Source of the DNA: Alphaproteobacteria bacterium HGW-Alphaproteobacteria-1
Lineage (GTDB): Bacteria; Pseudomonadota; Alphaproteobacteria; Rhodobacterales; Rhodobacteraceae
Length of the DNA: 64,000 nt
Direction: 5' to 3'
Assembly: GCA_002842985.1 (NCBI GenBank)
Contig: PHEQ01000010.1
Span: 117,848 to 181,847 of the forward strand
In this document: positions 19,663 to 29,172 of the stretch, one piece after another
Layout of the letters: the number at the start of each line of letters is the position of its first letter
How positions within the stretch are numbered: the stretch's first letter is position 1
Program-made: the position numbers and the translations under genes
The notes under the pieces: model-generated
What the model saw: the letters and a program-made list of their open reading frames with translations, nothing else
Databases searched by the model: none
What the model was told of the DNA's origin: nothing

Positions 19663-20588
19663 ACATACCCGAGAAATGGGCCTATCCGGCGGTGATGATC
19701 GGCGTCGCGGGTCATGCGAGCAGCGAGTTCTTCGCCAAGCTTTCGGGCGTGGCCGGGCCGGAAACAAGCGTCTGGCGCTATCTTCTGGGCGGTTTCGGCC
19801 TCATTCTCTGGGCGCTCTGGGACCGCGACAGCCGGGACCTGATCACGCCGCTGCGCAAGGAGGGGCTCAATATCGTCTGGCTCTCGCTCATGGGGGTGAC
19901 CGTCACCTATCTCTTCTTCCACTGGGCGCTCGATTACGCGACCGTCATTCAGGTGGCCACCGTGACCACCACCATACCGATCTTCGTCGGACTGGCGAAT
20001 TGGGTCTTGAACGGGGTGCATCCGGGCATGGTCAAGATGATCACCGGCACGCTGGCCGTGCTCGGCATCGCGGTGCTGCTGACCGACGGGGCGCTGGCCG
20101 CGCTGGCGGGCGAGGCGGGCACGCTGCCCGGCGTTCTGCTGGCCATTGGCTGTGCCGCGCTCGGATCGTTCTACGCGGTGCTGATCAAGCCGGTGATGGG
20201 CCGCCACGGGGGCCTGCGGATCATCGCGCTCACGATGATGATCGGCGGCATCGGGCTGTGGTTGCTGGTGGGTGCGGCCTGGGGGACTTGGGTCAATCCG
20301 CTGAGCATCGTCGAGAAACCGGCGCTGGCGGCGTGGTCGCTCGTCATCCTCGCGCTTTGGAACACCACGATCACGCAACTGCTGTGGTTCGGCGGGCTGT
20401 CGGCGGCGCCCGACATCACCCGCGCCTCTTATCTCTTCTTTCTCAAGCCGATCATCGCGGCGGCGCTGGCGGTGCTGATCCTGAACTCCCACCCGACCAC
20501 CTTGCAGGTTGTGGCCATCATGCTGGTAACCGCCTGCGTCCTGGTCGAGCTCTACTGGCCGCGCCTGCGTGCGCTCGGGCGGGGGTAG
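19659..20588 (+). CDS. DMT-superfamily transporter (EamA type)
   Basis: A 309-residue membrane protein with about ten hydrophobic helices arranged as two EamA halves (for example [33 protein letters not shown] at the end of the first half, cited here by its position near residues 75-108). Such proteins are metabolite exporters or importers of the inner membrane. It overlaps the hydrolase stop by ATGA. The operon pairing suggests export of a product of the hydrolase, but this is only inferred. It converges with the LysE-type gene, with 7 bases between them. Confidence 0.88.
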   Translation: MNIPEKWAYPAVMIGVAGHASSEFFAKLSGVAGPETSVWRYLLGGFGLILWALWDRDSRDLITPLRKEGLNIVWLSLMGVTVTYLFFHWALDYATVIQVATVTTTIPIFVGLANWVLNGVHPGMVKMITGTLAVLGIAVLLTDGALAALAGEAGTLPGVLLAIGCAALGSFYAVLIKPVMGRHGGLRIIALTMMIGGIGLWLLVGAAWGTWVNPLSIVEKPALAAWSLVILALWNTTITQLLWFGGLSAAPDITRASYLFFLKPIIAAALAVLILNSHPTTLQVVAIMLVTACVLVELYWPRLRALGRG

Positions 20589-20595
20589 GCTGCCA

Positions 20596-21183
20596 TCAGC
20601 CAAGCGCCATCCAGAGCGCCACCGCCGCCAGCATCACGGCAAGGCCCCGGTTGAGCCATGTGCCAGCGTCGGGATTTGACCAGAGCCGTGTGAGCGTGGC
20701 CCCGACAGCCGCCCAGAGCGCGAAGGCGAGCATGTTGTTAAGGGTAAAGACTGTCGCCACGCCCATCGTGCCAAGCCCCGGTGCCTGCGCGAATTGGGTG
20801 AACATGAGCGCGATGATCATATAGGCCTTGGGGTTGAAGACGAGCAGCACCGCACCGCCGACAAATCCCATCGCGGGGACTGTTTCGGGCGCGTTCCGCA
20901 CCGCGCCCGCCCGCCAGAGCCGCGCCGCGAGCCAGAGCACGTAGAGCGCGCCCAGGAGTTGCACCGCGCGCGCGATACCGGGCCGCTCGACCAGCGCCGC
21001 GTCGAAGCCGAAGCCGATGGCCAGCGTCACCGCCCATGTCGCCGCGTGATAGCCGAGGCTCGCCCGCCACGTCCCCCAGACCCCGTGGCGCGCGCCCATG
21101 GCGGCAAAGACCATGTTGCCCGGCCCCGGACTGTAGGCCAGCGGCAAGAGAAAGATCAGCAGCGCGGCAAGTGTGGCGGTCAT
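20596..21183 (-). CDS. LysE-family amino acid exporter
   Basis: A 195-residue protein with about six hydrophobic helices and the LysE/RhtB start signature, PLAYSPGPGNMVFAAMGARHG, near residues 15-35, followed by FNPKAYMIIALMFTQF. It should export a small amino acid or similar metabolite across the inner membrane. I chose the ATG at 21183 because the frame upstream to 21213 adds residues atypical of the family. The upstream gene on this strand (OsmC fusion) ends 80 bases away. The substrate is unknown. Confidence 0.85.
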   Translation of the reverse strand: MTATLAALLIFLLPLAYSPGPGNMVFAAMGARHGVWGTWRASLGYHAATWAVTLAIGFGFDAALVERPGIARAVQLLGALYVLWLAARLWRAGAVRNAPETVPAMGFVGGAVLLVFNPKAYMIIALMFTQFAQAPGLGTMGVATVFTLNNMLAFALWAAVGATLTRLWSNPDAGTWLNRGLAVMLAAVALWMALG

Positions 21184-21263
21184 GGCGATGCCCGGAGAGG
21201 TTTCGCAACCCATGACAGCGACCGGGCCGCCGCGCGACCCGGTTCCTGCGCAAAATGCCGACC

Positions 21264-22475
21264 TCAGGCAGCCCGCGTCTCGATCACCGCGCTTTGCTCC
21301 AGCGTGCGGTGGACCGGGCAGCGGTCGGCGATCTCCATCAGCCGCGCGCGCTGTTCCTCGCTCAGGTCGCCCTCAAGCCGGATGGTGCGCACGAACCGGT
21401 CCACCTTGGCCTCGGCGCGGCTGTCCGCGTCCTGCGCATGAACCTTGTCGTGGCAGATATCGACGCTGACATGGGCAAGCGGCCAGTCCTTGCGGCGGGC
21501 ATACATGCGGATGGTCATCGAGGTGCAGGCCCCCAGCCCCGCGGCGAGAAAGCCATAGGGCGACATGCCGCGGTCGGTGCCGCCATAGGCCGCCGGTTCA
21601 TCGGCCAGCGCATGATGCGAGGGGCCTGCGTTGACATCCTGCAAGAAACCCTGCGCGTCGGCTTCGCTCACCCGCACGATTCCTTCCGGCGCGCCCGGCG
21701 GCGGGGCGGGCGGAGCGAGGTCGAGATAGCGCATGGCCCATGCGGCGATCACCTTTGCCGCGTATTCGGCGTCACCTGCATCGGTGATGAGGTGGTCGGC
21801 ATCGTCAAGTGTGACAAAGCTCTTGGGGTGTTTGGCGGCCCTGAAGATCTCGGCGGCGTTCTCGACGCCGACGGTTGCGTCGCGCGGCGCGTGCATTACC
21901 AGAAGGGCGCGGCCCAGCCCCGCGATCTTGTCGCGCAGGGTTTCGGCCTGCACATCGCGGATAAAATCGCGGCCGATGCGGATGGGGCGCCCGCCAAGCG
22001 TCACCTCGGCCACGCCATCCTCCTCGATCCGCTCCAACGCATCAGCGAAATTATGGGTGACATGGCCGGGATCGAACGGCGCGCCGATGGTGACGACCGC
22101 GCGCACACTCTTGATCCGTCCCGCCGCCGCCAGCACCGCAGCCCCGCCAAGGCTGTGCCCGATCAAAAGGCCGGGGGCCATGCCGCGCGCCGAAAGTGCC
22201 TCGGCGGCGCGTTCCAGATCCTGCACGTTCGAGGTAAAGGACGTGTTCTCGAACTCGCCCCCCGAATGGCCCAGCCCGGTGAAATCGAAACGCAGCACGG
22301 CAATGCCCGCACCCGCAAGCCGCGCCGCGATGCGCCGCGCGGCGGGGATGTCCTTGGAACAGGTAAAGCAATGCGCGAAAAGCGCCGTCGCCAGATGCGG
22401 CCCTTCGGGAAGGTCGAGACGGGCGGCAAGCTCGTGGCCGTCATGGCCGGTGAAGGTCAGGCGTTCGGTGGGCAT
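21264..22475 (-). CDS. Alpha/beta hydrolase-OsmC fusion protein
   Basis: A 403-residue two-domain cytoplasmic protein. Residues 1-255 form an alpha/beta hydrolase (FTGLGHSGGEF, nucleophile S in IGHSLGGAAV, acid in HAPRDATVG, base in DDADHLI). Residues 270-403 form an OsmC/Ohr-type domain with PYGFLAAGLGACTSMT and, near the end, DRCPVHRTLEQS; the two cysteines are those used in peroxide reduction. Proteins of this fusion type are found in many proteobacteria and are usually annotated as bifunctional hydrolase/OsmC proteins. A role against organic hydroperoxides is likely; the hydrolase substrate is unknown. Confidence 0.92.
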   Translation of the reverse strand: MPTERLTFTGHDGHELAARLDLPEGPHLATALFAHCFTCSKDIPAARRIAARLAGAGIAVLRFDFTGLGHSGGEFENTSFTSNVQDLERAAEALSARGMAPGLLIGHSLGGAAVLAAAGRIKSVRAVVTIGAPFDPGHVTHNFADALERIEEDGVAEVTLGGRPIRIGRDFIRDVQAETLRDKIAGLGRALLVMHAPRDATVGVENAAEIFRAAKHPKSFVTLDDADHLITDAGDAEYAAKVIAAWAMRYLDLAPPAPPPGAPEGIVRVSEADAQGFLQDVNAGPSHHALADEPAAYGGTDRGMSPYGFLAAGLGACTSMTIRMYARRKDWPLAHVSVDICHDKVHAQDADSRAEAKVDRFVRTIRLEGDLSEEQRARLMEIADRCPVHRTLEQSAVIETRAA

Positions 22476-22672
22476 GGCGCATCCTTTGTCGCGTATCGTT
22501 TGCGAGAGTAAGCAGCCCGCCCCGCGCCCGCCACCCTTGGCCCCCGCAGGTCACGCGATGGTGAGGGATGCCGGGGATTCGCTTCAAATCCTTGGCATTT
22601 CGCGGGCGGCACGCCACCCGCCGTTAACCTGCCTGCGTCATCCTGAACGCGGGTCAAGCGAAAGGGCGGGTC
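22476..22672. other. Divergent intergenic region before the diguanylate cyclase
   Basis: A 197-base gap between the OsmC-fusion start (minus) and the GGDEF gene (plus). It contains a TTAACC half-site (near 22624-22629) that resembles half of a CtrA box and one GATTC site (a CcrM target) near 22567. I see no clear promoter, hairpin or open frame. Confidence 0.4.
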
Positions 22673-23422
22673 ATGTCCTGGCAGGTGCGCACTGGTGCCG
22701 ATGTCTGGCGGTTCACGGCGGTGATCTCCGGCGTCGTTCTTTTGGGCAGCATCGGGTTGCGCTTTGCCGTGTTGCCGGTCGATCTGGCGACGCGCACACT
22801 TTTGCCCGGATCGGCCATGGCACTTTTGCTCGCGGCCCCGATCGCGTGGTTCGTGGGCCAGCGGATGCGCGAGGTGGCCCGCCTTGGTGACCGGCTCGAA
22901 CATGCGTTGCATCACGACATGCTGACCGGGGTTCACACAAGGCTCAGCTTTTATGAGCGGGCAGGTAGAATGACCGGGGATAGCTGCGCCGTGATCGTCG
23001 CCGATATCGACAATTTCAAGGGCTTCAACGACCGCTATGGCCATTTCGCCGGCGATCAGGCGCTGCGGCAGTTCGCGGCGATGCTGACCGCCAATTGTCG
23101 CGCCGCCGATCTTGTCGCGCGCTTCGGCGGCGAGGAATTCGTCATCGTGATCATGGGCGCCGGGGCCGATGAGGGGCTTGCCGTGGCCGAACGGCTGGCT
23201 GCGCGGGTGCGCGCCAGCCCGATCTTCTTTGGCGAGCATACGCTGCGCCTGACCGCCAGTTTCGGGGTCGCCACGCTACCGTCCGATGGCGATATGGACA
23301 GCGCTATCCAGCAGGCCGACCGCGCGCTCTACCGCGCCAAGCATGCAGGGCGCGACCGGGCCTTCATGTTCGATCCCGCGCAGGACGGCGCGGCGATTCC
23401 GATGGGGACGGCGGCGGAATGA
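22673..23422 (+). CDS. Membrane-bound diguanylate cyclase (GGDEF)
   Basis: A 249-residue protein with two N-terminal membrane helices (about residues 12-33 and 46-62) and a GGDEF domain from about residue 80 to 235. The active site is GGEEF at residues 152-156, which is a functional variant. The metal-binding D111 and D113 are in VADIDNF. An intact inhibitory site (RAAD, residues 143-146) lies five residues before GGEEF, so product inhibition by c-di-GMP is expected. No EAL domain is present. It likely makes c-di-GMP in response to an envelope signal. It converges with dddP (19 bases apart). Confidence 0.93.
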   Translation: MSWQVRTGADVWRFTAVISGVVLLGSIGLRFAVLPVDLATRTLLPGSAMALLLAAPIAWFVGQRMREVARLGDRLEHALHHDMLTGVHTRLSFYERAGRMTGDSCAVIVADIDNFKGFNDRYGHFAGDQALRQFAAMLTANCRAADLVARFGGEEFVIVIMGAGADEGLAVAERLAARVRASPIFFGEHTLRLTASFGVATLPSDGDMDSAIQQADRALYRAKHAGRDRAFMFDPAQDGAAIPMGTAAE

Positions 23423-23441
23423 GGGGATCAGACGCGGCCCA

Positions 23442-24785
23442 TCAGCGCCGGCCCATCAAAACCTGATCGAACGGGTAGCGCGTCAGGTTCTCGTATCCTG
23501 TTTCGGTGATGAGCACCTGATCCTCCAGCTTGATCGAGAAATCGCCGCCGACCTCGCCCACCAGCGCCTCGACACAGAGCACCATGCCCGGCTCGAGCAC
23601 GTAATCGAACGCACCGGGCACCGCCATGTCGGGATAGGCCACCAGCGGCCACTCGTCGCACAGGCCCACGCCATGCATCATGCAGCCATATTTCTGCGCC
23701 TGGTATTTCTCGTTCAGCCGATGACAGCCCGCGGTCAGTTCGGGGATCATGACGCCGGGGCGCAGCATTTCCATATTCGCCATTACATGCTCATGTGCGT
23801 GCTGCATCGCCGCGACCATGTCGGGCCGGGGGGCGGCATCGCCGATCCACCATGTCCGGCTGATATCGACGCAGATCCCGTAGCTGCCGATCAGGTCGGT
23901 ATCGAAGGCGACGATCTCGTTGGGCTGCACCACGCGTGGCCCGCATTCCTGAAACCACGGGTTCGTGCGTGGCCCGGAGGCAAGAAGCCGCGTTTCGATC
24001 CATTCGCCTCCGCGCCGGATATTCTCGGCATGGAGCACGGCCCAGATATCGTCCTCGCAGGTCGTGCCGGCGCCGATAGTCGCGCGGGCGAAATCCTCCA
24101 TCGCGCGGACGGCGGCCTCGCAGGCATGGACCGCGCAGCGCATCGCGCGGATCTCGTCGGGGCCCTTGACGGCGCGGGTCTTTTCGGTGACCTCCTCGCC
24201 CTCCATGATCGTGAGCCCCTGCGCCTCGAGGGCGCGCAGCCCATGCAGCATCACCTTGTCCACCGCCAGCCGCCGGTTGCCGGGGCTATGCTCGGCAAGG
24301 ATCTCCGCCACCTCGCGGGCAAAGACATCGGCGGCCACATCCACCTTGTCGCCCCGGTCGAAATAGAAAAGATCCGCCCCCGACCGCACCTCGGCCACGA
24401 GCGGGTTGAAGGACGAAAGAAACGGCGCGTTCTTGTAATCCCAGAGCACCATATGCCCGTCGGCGCACAGCAGCAGCGCGCGAAACGGGTTATGCGTGTT
24501 CCAAAGCTGCATGTTGGTCGAATCGGTGGCATAGCGGATGTTGAGCGGATCAAAGAGCAGGATACCGGCATAGTCGCGTGCCACCACCGCCTCGGTCAGC
24601 CGCGACCAGCGGTGCTGCCGCATCGCCTGCAAGTCGGGCAGTTCCAGCCCCGCCGCGGCCCATTCGGCATAGGCCAGCCGCGTCGGCCCGATTTCGATCC
24701 GGTCGGGATTGTCAGGCGTGTTGTCGCCCCGGCGCGGGCCGCGGGTCGGGTCGATCTTGCGCGTGTCGCGGTAAAGGGTGTTCAT
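23442..24785 (-). CDS. dddP: DMSP lyase DddP (M24-fold)
   Basis: DddP cleaves dimethylsulfoniopropionate to dimethyl sulfide and acrylate; it has the fold of M24 metallopeptidases. The 447-residue protein starts at the ATG at 24785 (MNTLYRDTRKIDP). Its metal-ligand residues fall at D295, D297, D307, H371, E406 and E421, the numbering I recall for characterised Roseobacter-group DddP proteins. The proposed catalytic D377 is also present (HGVGLCDEWP). Blocks such as YATDSTNMQLWN and RLLASGPRTNPWFQE are typical of DddP and not of peptide-cleaving relatives. It diverges from a small SCP2-domain gene. No other ddd or acu gene is nearby, so acrylate metabolism must be encoded elsewhere. Confidence 0.93.
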   Translation of the reverse strand: MNTLYRDTRKIDPTRGPRRGDNTPDNPDRIEIGPTRLAYAEWAAAGLELPDLQAMRQHRWSRLTEAVVARDYAGILLFDPLNIRYATDSTNMQLWNTHNPFRALLLCADGHMVLWDYKNAPFLSSFNPLVAEVRSGADLFYFDRGDKVDVAADVFAREVAEILAEHSPGNRRLAVDKVMLHGLRALEAQGLTIMEGEEVTEKTRAVKGPDEIRAMRCAVHACEAAVRAMEDFARATIGAGTTCEDDIWAVLHAENIRRGGEWIETRLLASGPRTNPWFQECGPRVVQPNEIVAFDTDLIGSYGICVDISRTWWIGDAAPRPDMVAAMQHAHEHVMANMEMLRPGVMIPELTAGCHRLNEKYQAQKYGCMMHGVGLCDEWPLVAYPDMAVPGAFDYVLEPGMVLCVEALVGEVGGDFSIKLEDQVLITETGYENLTRYPFDQVLMGRR

Positions 24786-24945
24786 GGTCGGGCCTCCCTC
24801 TGGCATCGTCGGGCGGCCGAGCGCGGCGCGCATCCTTGATTGCGACATGGTGGCGGGTCGTTTTCGGCGCAGGTGACGCCGGGTCGCGCTTGTGCGGCGG
24901 CACGCGACGGGGATGATCACGACCGAGGCTCAGAGGGAGATGACC

Positions 24946-25239
24946 ATGACCACCATCATCGAGGACTATGTGACGCGTCTTACCCCGATTGCGCGCGGGC
25001 GCATCAAGGGGGTGGCGCGGCTCGACATCGCCGATCACGGCAGCGTTCTGCTGACCGAAGCGGGCGCAGAGGCCGGCGACGGCCCCGCCGATGTGGTGCT
25101 GAGCGCGCGCGACGAGGTGTTCCGCGCCATCCTGGCGGGCGACCAGAACCCGGTGATGGCCTACATGTCCGGCAAGCTCAAGGTCGAGGGCAACGTGCAG
25201 CGCGCGCTCAAGGTCTCGGGCATCCTGACGGGGGGCTGA
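24946..25239 (+). CDS. SCP2 sterol-binding domain protein
   Basis: A 97-residue protein made of one SCP2-like lipid-binding domain (DVVLSARDEVFRAILAGDQNPVMAYMSGKLKVEGNV), with the typical MSGKLKVEG strand. I chose the ATG at 24946 because GAGGGAG (24933-24939) is then 6 bases upstream; another in-frame ATG at 24940 is too close to it. It is read divergently from dddP, with a 160-base gap that should contain both promoters and in which I see no clear site. The ligand is unknown; such proteins may carry fatty acyl or sterol-like lipids. Confidence 0.85.
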   Translation: MTTIIEDYVTRLTPIARGRIKGVARLDIADHGSVLLTEAGAEAGDGPADVVLSARDEVFRAILAGDQNPVMAYMSGKLKVEGNVQRALKVSGILTGG

Positions 25240-25431
25240 ACGCGGGTGACGGTGCCCGCGCCGCATGACGAGCGGCCCGGCCAGCGCCGGGATGCTTGTA
25301 GGCTCGGGGCTGCCGTGTCTTTGAGCGCGCATGGATCGGGTGGTGCGCGGCTTGACGAGACGGTGCGCGCGGGGCTTGCCCTTGCGTCTTGCACGCGCGA
25401 CACTCGCGGCCGAACAAGCAAGGAGTGACGC
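25240..25431 (+). other. Gap before the adenine deaminase gene
   Basis: A 192-base interval between the SCP2-domain gene and adeC. It is GC-rich and has no convincing open frame on either strand, no purine-riboswitch core that I can recognise and no clear promoter. The only supported element is the AGGAG ribosome-binding site at 25421-25425 for adeC. Confidence 0.4.
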
Positions 25432-27126
25432 ATGGCCGGGCTGGAAGAGCGGATCGCGCAGGCGCGGGGCGATATGCCCGCCGATCTGGTCTTGCGCGGC
25501 GGCACGGTCTTTGACCTCGTCACAGGGGCGATGATCGCGGGGGATGTGGCCATCTGTGGCGACACGATCGTGGGTATCGGCGCGGACTATGACGGTCTGC
25601 GCGTGATCGACGTGGCGGGCCTCGTCCTTGTGCCGGGCTTCATCGACACGCATCTGCATGTGGAAAGCTCGTTGGTCACGCCGCTGGAGTTTGACCGCTG
25701 CGTGACGCCCCATGGCGTGACCACGGCGATCTGTGACCCGCACGAGATCGCCAATGTGCTGGGGGTGGACGGCATCCGCTATTTTCAGGAGGCGAGCACG
25801 CGGACGGTGATGGATATGCGGGTGCAGCTATCGTCCTGTGTGCCCTCGACGGATATGGAGACCTCCGGTGCGGCGATCGGGGCCGAGGATCTGCGCGCGC
25901 TGATGGGGCATCCGTCCGGTATCGGGCTGGCCGAGGTGATGAACTATCCCGGCGTGATCCACCGCGATCCGGGGATGATGGCCAAGCTCGCGCTTTTCGA
26001 AGGCGGGCACATGGACGGGCATTGCCCTCAGCTTTCGGGGCGTGATCTCAACGCCTATTGCGCGGCGGGCATCCGGACAGAGCATGAGGCGACGACAGAG
26101 CACGAGGCGCGCGAGAAGCTGCAAAAGGGGATGCGTGTGCTGATCCGGGAGGGATCGGTGAGCAAGGATCTGGATGCGCTGAGCGGGCTGCTCACCGAGG
26201 TGACGGCCCCCTATATGTGCCTGTGCACCGATGACCGCAACCCGCTCGACATCGCCGAAGAGGGGCATCTCGACCACATGATCCGGGCGCTGATCGCGCG
26301 CGGGGTCAGCCCGCTGGCGGCCTATCGCGCGGCGTCGCTCTCGGGGGCCGAGGCCTTTGGCCTGCGCGACCGGGGGCTGATCGCGCCGGGGCGGCGGGCC
26401 GATATCGTGGCGGTGGGATCACTGGAGGGATGCGACGCGCGGCTGGTGCTGTGCGGGGGCGTGGTGGCGGATGCGGCGGCCTTTGCCGCGCGCGGCGAGG
26501 TGGCGCCGGTGGGGCGCGGATCGGTGCATGCGCCCGCTGTCAGCGCGGCGGATTTCCGGGCGGCGGGCAACCGCGAGGCCACGGATGTGATCGGCATCCT
26601 CGAGGGCAAGATCCTGACCGAACACCTGCACGAGGATGTGCCGATCATCGACGGCGACAAGCGGCCCGACCCGGCGCGAGACTTGGCGCGTATCACGGTG
26701 ATCGAGCGGCACGGCAAGAACGGCAATATCGCCAACGGCTTCGTGCGCGGCTTTGGGTTGCAGGCGGGGGCGATCGCCTCGACCGTCTGTCACGACCACC
26801 ACAATATCGCCTGCGTGGGGGTGGATTATGCCGACATGGCGCTGGCGGCCAATCGCCTGTCGGAGATCGAGGGCGGTTTCGTGGTGGTGCGGGACGGCGC
26901 GGTGCTGGCGGAATTGCCGTTGCCGGTGGCCGGGCTGATGAGCCTTGCACCCTTCGAGGAGGTGCGCGACCGGCTGGTGGACCTGCGTGCGGCGGCGGTG
27001 TCGTTGGGCGTCACCTTGCGCGAGCCGTTCCTGCAACTGGCCTTTCTCGCGCTGCCGGTGATCCCCGCGCTCAAGATCACCGACCGGGGGCTGGTCGATG
27101 TGGTGAGGTTCGAGTTGATCGGCTAG
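25432..27126 (+). CDS. ade: Adenine deaminase
   Basis: Converts adenine to hypoxanthine and ammonia in purine salvage. The 564-residue protein matches the AdeC type of the amidohydrolase superfamily: [14 protein letters not shown] with the metal histidines H74 and H76, [25 protein letters not shown] and the C-terminal [12 protein letters not shown]. The start at 25432 has AGGAG 6 bases upstream. It faces a BMP-type ABC importer on the other strand with a shared hairpin between them, and the importer probably supplies purine nucleosides or bases, so the two may form one functional module. Confidence 0.93.
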   Translation: MAGLEERIAQARGDMPADLVLRGGTVFDLVTGAMIAGDVAICGDTIVGIGADYDGLRVIDVAGLVLVPGFIDTHLHVESSLVTPLEFDRCVTPHGVTTAICDPHEIANVLGVDGIRYFQEASTRTVMDMRVQLSSCVPSTDMETSGAAIGAEDLRALMGHPSGIGLAEVMNYPGVIHRDPGMMAKLALFEGGHMDGHCPQLSGRDLNAYCAAGIRTEHEATTEHEAREKLQKGMRVLIREGSVSKDLDALSGLLTEVTAPYMCLCTDDRNPLDIAEEGHLDHMIRALIARGVSPLAAYRAASLSGAEAFGLRDRGLIAPGRRADIVAVGSLEGCDARLVLCGGVVADAAAFAARGEVAPVGRGSVHAPAVSAADFRAAGNREATDVIGILEGKILTEHLHEDVPIIDGDKRPDPARDLARITVIERHGKNGNIANGFVRGFGLQAGAIASTVCHDHHNIACVGVDYADMALAANRLSEIEGGFVVVRDGAVLAELPLPVAGLMSLAPFEEVRDRLVDLRAAAVSLGVTLREPFLQLAFLALPVIPALKITDRGLVDVVRFELIG

Positions 27127-27127
27127 C

Positions 27128-27152
27128 CCCCGCCGCGCGGCGCACGGCGGGG
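27128..27152. terminator. Hairpin between adeC and the ABC importer operon
   Basis: CCCCGCCG (27128-27135) pairs with CGGCGGGG (27145-27152) around a 9-base loop. It lies directly after the adeC stop and just before the convergent bmp stop, so it can end transcription from both sides. There is no T run, so the terminator reading is moderate. Confidence 0.6.
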
Positions 27153-27160
27153 CGCGGTGC

Positions 27161-28234
27161 TCAGTTGGGGATCTGCCCGGTCAGCCCCTCGACATAGAAA
27201 TCCATGCCCAGAAGCGTGCCGTCATCGGCGACCTCGCCCTCGGCGAGCCAGACGCTGCCGTCCTGGCGGTTCAACGGGCCGGTGAAGGGGTGGTATTCGC
27301 CCGCCGCCATCGCCTCCTTGAGGGCCAGCGCCTCGGCCTTCACCTCGGTCGGCACGGCGTCCGTGATCTCGCCGATGCCGACCATGCCGGGGCCGATGCC
27401 GTCCCAGGTCTCGGTCGTCTCCCATGTCCCGTCGATCACCGCCTGTGTGCGGGCGATGTAATAGGGCGCCCAGTTGTCGATGATCGAGGAAACGCGCGGG
27501 AAAGGTGCGTATTCGGCCATGTCCGAGGCCTGCCCGAAGGTCACGACATTGCCGGCCTTCTCGGCCGCGGCCTGCGGGGCGGTGGAATCGGTGTGTTGCA
27601 GGATCACGTCCGCGCCCTGCTCGATGAGCGCCTGCGCGGCGTCGGCCTCCTTGGCGGGGTCGAACCAAGTGTAGGCCCAGATGATCTTGAACTCGACATC
27701 GGGGTTGACCTTTCTGGCATGGATATAGGCCGAGTTGATGCCGCGGATGACCTCGGGGATCGGGTAGGAGGCGATATAGCCCACGATGTTCGACTTGGTC
27801 ATCTTGCCCGCGATATGGCCCTGCACCGCGCGCCCCTCATAGAACCGCGCGGAATAGGTCGAGACATTGGGCGCGGTCTTGTAGCCGGTGGCATGCTCGA
27901 ATTTCACATTCGGGAATTTCTCGGCCACCGCCAGCGTCGCCTCCATGAAGCCGAAGGAGGTGGTGAAGATGAGATCTGCCCCCTGAAGCGCCATCTGCGT
28001 GATCGCGCGCTCGGCATCCGCGCCCTCGGGCACGCTCTCCTGATAGACGGTCTCGACGGCATCGCCGAAATGCTCTTCAACGGCCAGACGGCCCTTGTCA
28101 TGCTCATAGGTCCATCCGCCGTCGCCGATGGGGCCGACATAGATGAATCCGACGCGGGTCTTGTCCTGCGCGACGGCTCCGGTTGCAAGGCCAAGCGCCA
28201 GCGCGGCGGTGGTGAGTAGGCGGGTGAGGGTCAT
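27161..28234 (-). CDS. BMP-family ABC transporter substrate-binding protein
   Basis: A 357-residue periplasmic protein of the basic membrane protein (PnrA-like) family, which binds purine nucleosides in studied members. The signal peptide is clear (TAALALGLATGAVAQD). The mature part has VGFIYVGPIGDGGWTYEHDKGR, AERAITQMALQGADLIFTTSFGFM and the KMTKSNIVGYIASYPIPEVIRGINSAY block, cited by its position near residues 134-160. It is the first-listed but last-transcribed gene of the minus-strand operon ATPase, permease, permease, binding protein. Position opposite adeC supports purine uptake. Confidence 0.93.
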   Translation of the reverse strand: MTLTRLLTTAALALGLATGAVAQDKTRVGFIYVGPIGDGGWTYEHDKGRLAVEEHFGDAVETVYQESVPEGADAERAITQMALQGADLIFTTSFGFMEATLAVAEKFPNVKFEHATGYKTAPNVSTYSARFYEGRAVQGHIAGKMTKSNIVGYIASYPIPEVIRGINSAYIHARKVNPDVEFKIIWAYTWFDPAKEADAAQALIEQGADVILQHTDSTAPQAAAEKAGNVVTFGQASDMAEYAPFPRVSSIIDNWAPYYIARTQAVIDGTWETTETWDGIGPGMVGIGEITDAVPTEVKAEALALKEAMAAGEYHPFTGPLNRQDGSVWLAEGEVADDGTLLGMDFYVEGLTGQIPN

Positions 28235-28257
28235 TTGGGGGTCTCCCTGTTGTGATC

Positions 28258-29172
28258 TTATTGCGAGGCGTGAAAGATGCGGCCCAGTGAGGCGGGCGCG
28301 CAGGACTTGTCGCGCGCCATGATGACCAGCACGAGGATGGTGATCAAGTAGGGCGACATCGACAGAAATTCGACCGGGATGGCAAAGCCCGCTGCCTGAA
28401 GGTTGAGTTGCAGCACGGTGACCCCGCCGAAAAGCCAGGCTCCGAGCAGGACGCGCCCGGCCTTCCACGATGCGAAGACCACCAGCGCCAGCGCGATCCA
28501 GCCCGCGCCCGAGGTCATGCCCTCGGTCCATTGGGGCACGCGGACAAGGCTGATATAGGCCCCGCCCAGCCCGGCGCAGGCCCCGCCGAAGAGGATCGCC
28601 AGCACCCGCACGCGCACCACCTTGTAGCCAAGCGCGTGGGCTGCGTCGTGGTTCTCGCCCACGGCACGCAGGATCAGGCCCGCGCGGGTATATTTCAGCA
28701 TCGCCCAGACCGCCGCGACCAGCCCGAGCGCCAGATAGACCATGAGGTCATGGGAAAACATCACCCGACCGAGAAAGGGGATGTCGCTCAGCGGGCCGAG
28801 ATCGAGCCGGGGCGTGGGCGGCGGTTTGATCCCCTGGTAGCCCTGGCCCAGCAGAGACGAGAGGCCGAGGCCGAAAAGCGTGAGGGCCAACCCCGACGCC
28901 ACCTGATTGGCCAGCGCCACTTGCGTGAGCAGCGCGAAAAGCAGCGCGAGCACCGCGCCGCCCGCCGCCGCCGCAACAAAGCCGAGCGCGGGCGAGCCGG
29001 AATTCACCGCCACCGCAAAGCCGCAGATCGCCCCGGTGATCATCATGCCCTCGACCCCGAGATTGAGCACGCCCGCGCGCTCCACCACAAGCTCTCCCAG
29101 GGCGGCCAGCAGGATCGGCGTCGCCGCCACGATGACCGCGGCCAGCAAAAGCTCGGGGTTGATCGTGCCCAT
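28258..29172 (-). CDS. ABC transporter permease (nucleoside/BMP type)
   Basis: A 304-residue inner-membrane permease with about eight or nine hydrophobic helices. The family start TPILLAALGELVVERAGVLNLGVEGMM (around residues 18-44) is typical of the second permease in BMP-type importers (YufQ-like). The ATG at 29172 overlaps the stop of the upstream permease (ATGA). The frame continues far upstream but that part is antisense or frame-shifted sequence of the other permease gene. Works with the other permease, the ATPase and the BMP-type binding protein. Confidence 0.92.
   Translation of the reverse strand: MGTINPELLLAAVIVAATPILLAALGELVVERAGVLNLGVEGMMITGAICGFAVAVNSGSPALGFVAAAAGGAVLALLFALLTQVALANQVASGLALTLFGLGLSSLLGQGYQGIKPPPTPRLDLGPLSDIPFLGRVMFSHDLMVYLALGLVAAVWAMLKYTRAGLILRAVGENHDAAHALGYKVVRVRVLAILFGGACAGLGGAYISLVRVPQWTEGMTSGAGWIALALVVFASWKAGRVLLGAWLFGGVTVLQLNLQAAGFAIPVEFLSMSPYLITILVLVIMARDKSCAPASLGRIFHASQ

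Noticed and set aside
18652..19767. N-terminal extension of MscL to 512 residues
   Set aside because: The frame is open by chance opposite the hydrolase gene; MscL is complete from 18651 at the standard length.
23442..24785. Xaa-Pro aminopeptidase or creatinase
   Set aside because: The M24 fold is shared, but the complete set of DddP residues and sequence blocks favours DMSP lyase.
25240..25431. Purine riboswitch before adeC
   Set aside because: I found no conserved purine-riboswitch core or suitable three-way junction in this GC-rich gap.
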